Assembly (NCBI GenBank): GCA_016748015.1
Contig: JAAOMT010000040.1
Coordinates: 750,754-814,753, forward strand
Length of the DNA stretch: 64,000 nucleotides
DNA from: Geosiphon pyriformis
Taxonomy: Eukaryota; Glomeromycota; Glomeromycetes; Archaeosporales; Geosiphonaceae
Reading direction: 5' to 3'
Below, piece by piece: positions 61,687 to 64,000 of the stretch. The translations under genes were made by a program, and so were the position numbers. Position 1 is the first letter of the stretch, and each line of letters starts with the position of its first letter. Below the pieces are notes generated by a model. That model was not told the DNA's origin, searched no databases, and saw nothing but the letters and a program-made list of their open reading frames with translations.

Positions 61687-63259
61687 AAAATTAAGAAAAC
61701 AAAAAATATTTATTTAATTAATTTTATTAAAAAAATTTATTAATAATTTATATTTAAAATAAAATTAGAAAACTATTAGTTAAAAGTATTTAATTTTTTT
61801 ATTAACTTATTTATTTGTTTTATAAAATTAATAAACTGTATTTTAAATTAATAAACAATAATTTTATACTTATTAAAATTGATAAAAAACATAAACAAAA
61901 ATCATGTTAAATATAAATTTGCATAATTTTTTAGTTTAAATTATATATTTTAATATTATAAAACAAAATTTAATTAATTATACAAATTTTTTTATTATAT
62001 AATATTAAAAAACTAAAAAAATCATAAATAATTATATTTATTAACAAAAAATAATATAGATTTCTTAATAATATTATTATAATTAGCAAAATTTTTTGTT
62101 ATAAACCAATAGATTTTAATTTAATTTACAATTTATATATGTATTTATGTATTTTAAATTAGTATTTATTATAATATTTATATTTATTAACAAATTTTTT
62201 TGTTTTACTTAAACTTAATTTTAAATATAAATATAGATTAAATAATTTTTTTAAATTTTAAAAAAATAAAAACTTTACAAATTTATCTATTTAATAACAA
62301 ATTTTTTTTATTGTTAATAAATTAATATTTAATACATAAAACTTTAGAAATTAAACATAATTTTTTTTTATAAAAACTAAAATAAAATCTTTTATTTTTT
62401 TAAACATAAAAAAAGATATTAAAAATATTATTATTATTTAAAATACCAAAATTAGATTATTTAATAGGCTTTTTAACAAAAAAACTAATTTAAGTGTTTT
62501 AAAAAATTATATTATTTATTGTTTATTAACATAATTAATTTTTTAATATAATATTTTTTTATGTTTTTAATATTTGATTCTTTATTAATACTATTATAAA
62601 AACTGTTAACTTTATTTTTTCAAAACACATATTTAAGATTTTTGTTATATTTATGTTTAATATACCAATAGAAAAATTCAATATTTAATATTTTAATATT
62701 AAGTTTTCTAGTTTTTTTGTTTATTTTATTAAAAACATACTTAGAAATATTTTTTTACACTTTAGCAAATTTTTTTTATTATATTAATAACAAAAATATT
62801 TATTATATTCAGCTTAATGAACAAAAATATATTAAAAAAAATAGCAAAAAAAAACCAAAAAAAAACTTTTTTTTGCTCTTTTTATGGTCAAAAGATTAAT
62901 AAAAAAAAGACTTTTATTAACTTATTATTAATTCAAAAGCTTTTTATCAAATTTTATTATTGTTATTAATTTTAATATTAAATTATTTTAAATTGGACAA
63001 GTTAAAAATAATAAATTTTTTTATTCATATTTTTTAAACAAATATATATTGAAAATTAATGTTTTTCTAACTGGATCTTTCGTTGTTGTCAATCAAAAAT
63101 ACTTGGGTAATTTTTCTTTGCTTATTTTTTTACAGATTATCTAAATTCTGCTGAAAATCTTATCCTTACGTCATTAATTTTGGACCAAATTTTTGGATAT
63201 ATTTAAGATTAACTAAACTGAAATAAACAAATCAAACGCATTCTTTTGTTACAAACAAA
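61687..63259. other. AT-rich intergenic tract
   Basis: Extremely AT-rich with long homopolymers and almost no CG up to about 63,060. The composition becomes more ordinary after 63,080. No gene seen. Confidence 0.5.
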
Positions 63260-63584
63260 ATGAAGTTGAAAAAGAGCTTTCGGAACACCTTAGTAGAAGC
63301 AGGTAATCCAGAGCGGAGGTTTATTTCTGCTTAAAGTGTCAGCTTACTTCACCTTGTTCACTCAAATGGCAGAGTATTGGACGAAAGTTGAAAAACCATC
63401 ACTACTCACGTACCTCACGTACCTGAAAGAGCATCAAGTATCAACTAAAACCCTACGGAAGAGAAGATCTTACAATCAATATGTTACCGAGATAAACACA
63501 ATATTGCAGTTTGAAAAAAACAAGAGTCGTCTGAAAATAGCAACAAGAGCGCTAAAAAAATTTATGGAAAGTCTGGTTTTTTAG
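63260..63584 (+). CDS. Doubtful small gene
   Basis: An ATG at 63,260 opens a 24-codon frame (MKLKKSFRNTLVEAG...). A following frame to 63,584 reads AEYWTKVEKPSLLTYLTYL, RRSYNQYVTEINTIL and IATRALKKFMESL. The two would join in phase if the 34 bases GTAATC...TTAAAG were removed, but that is shorter than every other intron here. Composition is gene-like. No family recognised. Confidence 0.25.
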
Positions 63585-63671
63585 AAGGCGGCATTTCTCG
63601 TCCGACCACTTAAGAGCTATGGCAAATGTTACGTCTGCTTGTAATGGTGCACCATCAGCTAGTATGCTGGT

Positions 63672-64000
63672 TTACACTGACATACGAAAGTCCTCGTTTG
63701 ACTCCTGATGGCCATCAAACAAGAGATCCATTACATAGGCTCTTCCCAAGAATCCTAGGAATATAAAATGAAATAATTAATGTAGAAAGAAAACAATATC
63801 ATTTTTTTATTTCCAAAAAGGATGCTACTTACCAATTATTTGAAACCCACAAATAATCATATCATTCACGCCATCCTCAATGGATTTATCCAAAGCATTC
63901 TTCATTGTTTTTCCAAGAGAGATCAAATCTTTATCGATTAATACATCCCTGGTGTTAGGTGGTTTTACCTCTCCAATAAGCAATTCAATATATTTTCTAG
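63672..64000 (-). CDS. Hypothetical protein, C-terminal part, runs off the right edge
   Basis: Minus-strand exon from beyond 64,000 to 63,833, GT-AG intron, then last exon 63,754-63,672 in phase. It reads RKYIELLIGEVKPPNTRDVL, LISLGKTMKNALDKSIEDG, VNDMIICGFQIIG and FLGRAYVMDLLFDG, ending at TAA. The text resembles uncharacterised proteins frequent in Glomeromycot­ina genomes (recalled, not searched). The 5' part is outside the window. Confidence 0.6.

Noticed and set aside
1-64000. Mitochondrial or bacterial origin of the AT-rich tracts
   Set aside because: Spliceosomal introns and eukaryotic gene families flank them, and the tracts decode to nuclear retroelements; no mitochondrial gene or rRNA was seen.

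Overview
The window reads as nuclear DNA of an AT-rich, intron-bearing fungus. The best guess is an arbuscular mycorrhizal fungus (Glomeromycotina, Rhizophagus-like). The reasons are short GT-AG introns of about 50-115 bp, Sel1-repeat/kinase and kelch gene families, zygomycete-type class 3 lipases, a guanylate-binding-protein-like GTPase, and large tracts of decayed transposons. This is inference; no rRNA or barcode is present. One 151-base assembly gap lies at 25,679-25,829.

Layout. 1-5.7 kb: a CreA/Mig1-like C2H2 zinc-finger gene. 5.7-9.6 kb: two tandem four-exon class 3 lipase paralogues, both with the nucleophile serine replaced by glycine. 12.2-14.2 kb: a 0.4 kb inverted repeat flanking a five-exon gene of unknown function; an F-box/LRR-like fragment follows. 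17.1-22.8 kb: a complete-ended but decayed DNA transposon with 27-bp terminal inverted repeats and TA target duplication, carrying a DDE transposase remnant and a divergently oriented second ORF. 24.9-28.8 kb: a kelch-repeat membrane protein gene and a decayed kelch relative. 29.0-31.1 kb: a six-exon GH20 beta-N-acetylhexosaminidase. 32.2-35.2 kb: two small, probably secreted candidates and a coiled-coil protein gene. 36.3-38.3 kb: a second kelch membrane protein. 38.6-41 kb: orphan exons of decayed genes. 42.5-44.7 kb: a GBP-like GTPase. 45.1-46.5 kb: a rhomboid (Rbd2-like) gene. 47.7-50.2 kb: a Sel1-repeat/Cys-rich/kinase gene broken by indels and a nonsense codon. 51.5-63 kb: a transposon graveyard holding a second copy of the 17-kb transposon's left end, Ty3/gypsy pol remnants and gag/ORF1-like remnants, with almost no CpG. 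63.2-64 kb: a doubtful small ORF and the 3' end of a gene running off the right edge.

The genes do not form a pathway. The common themes are secreted or membrane surface proteins (lipase-like proteins, hexosaminidase, kelch receptors), signalling (zinc finger, kinase, GTPase) and heavy transposon load. All exon boundaries were read by hand from splice signals, phase and paralogue comparison; no search was run.
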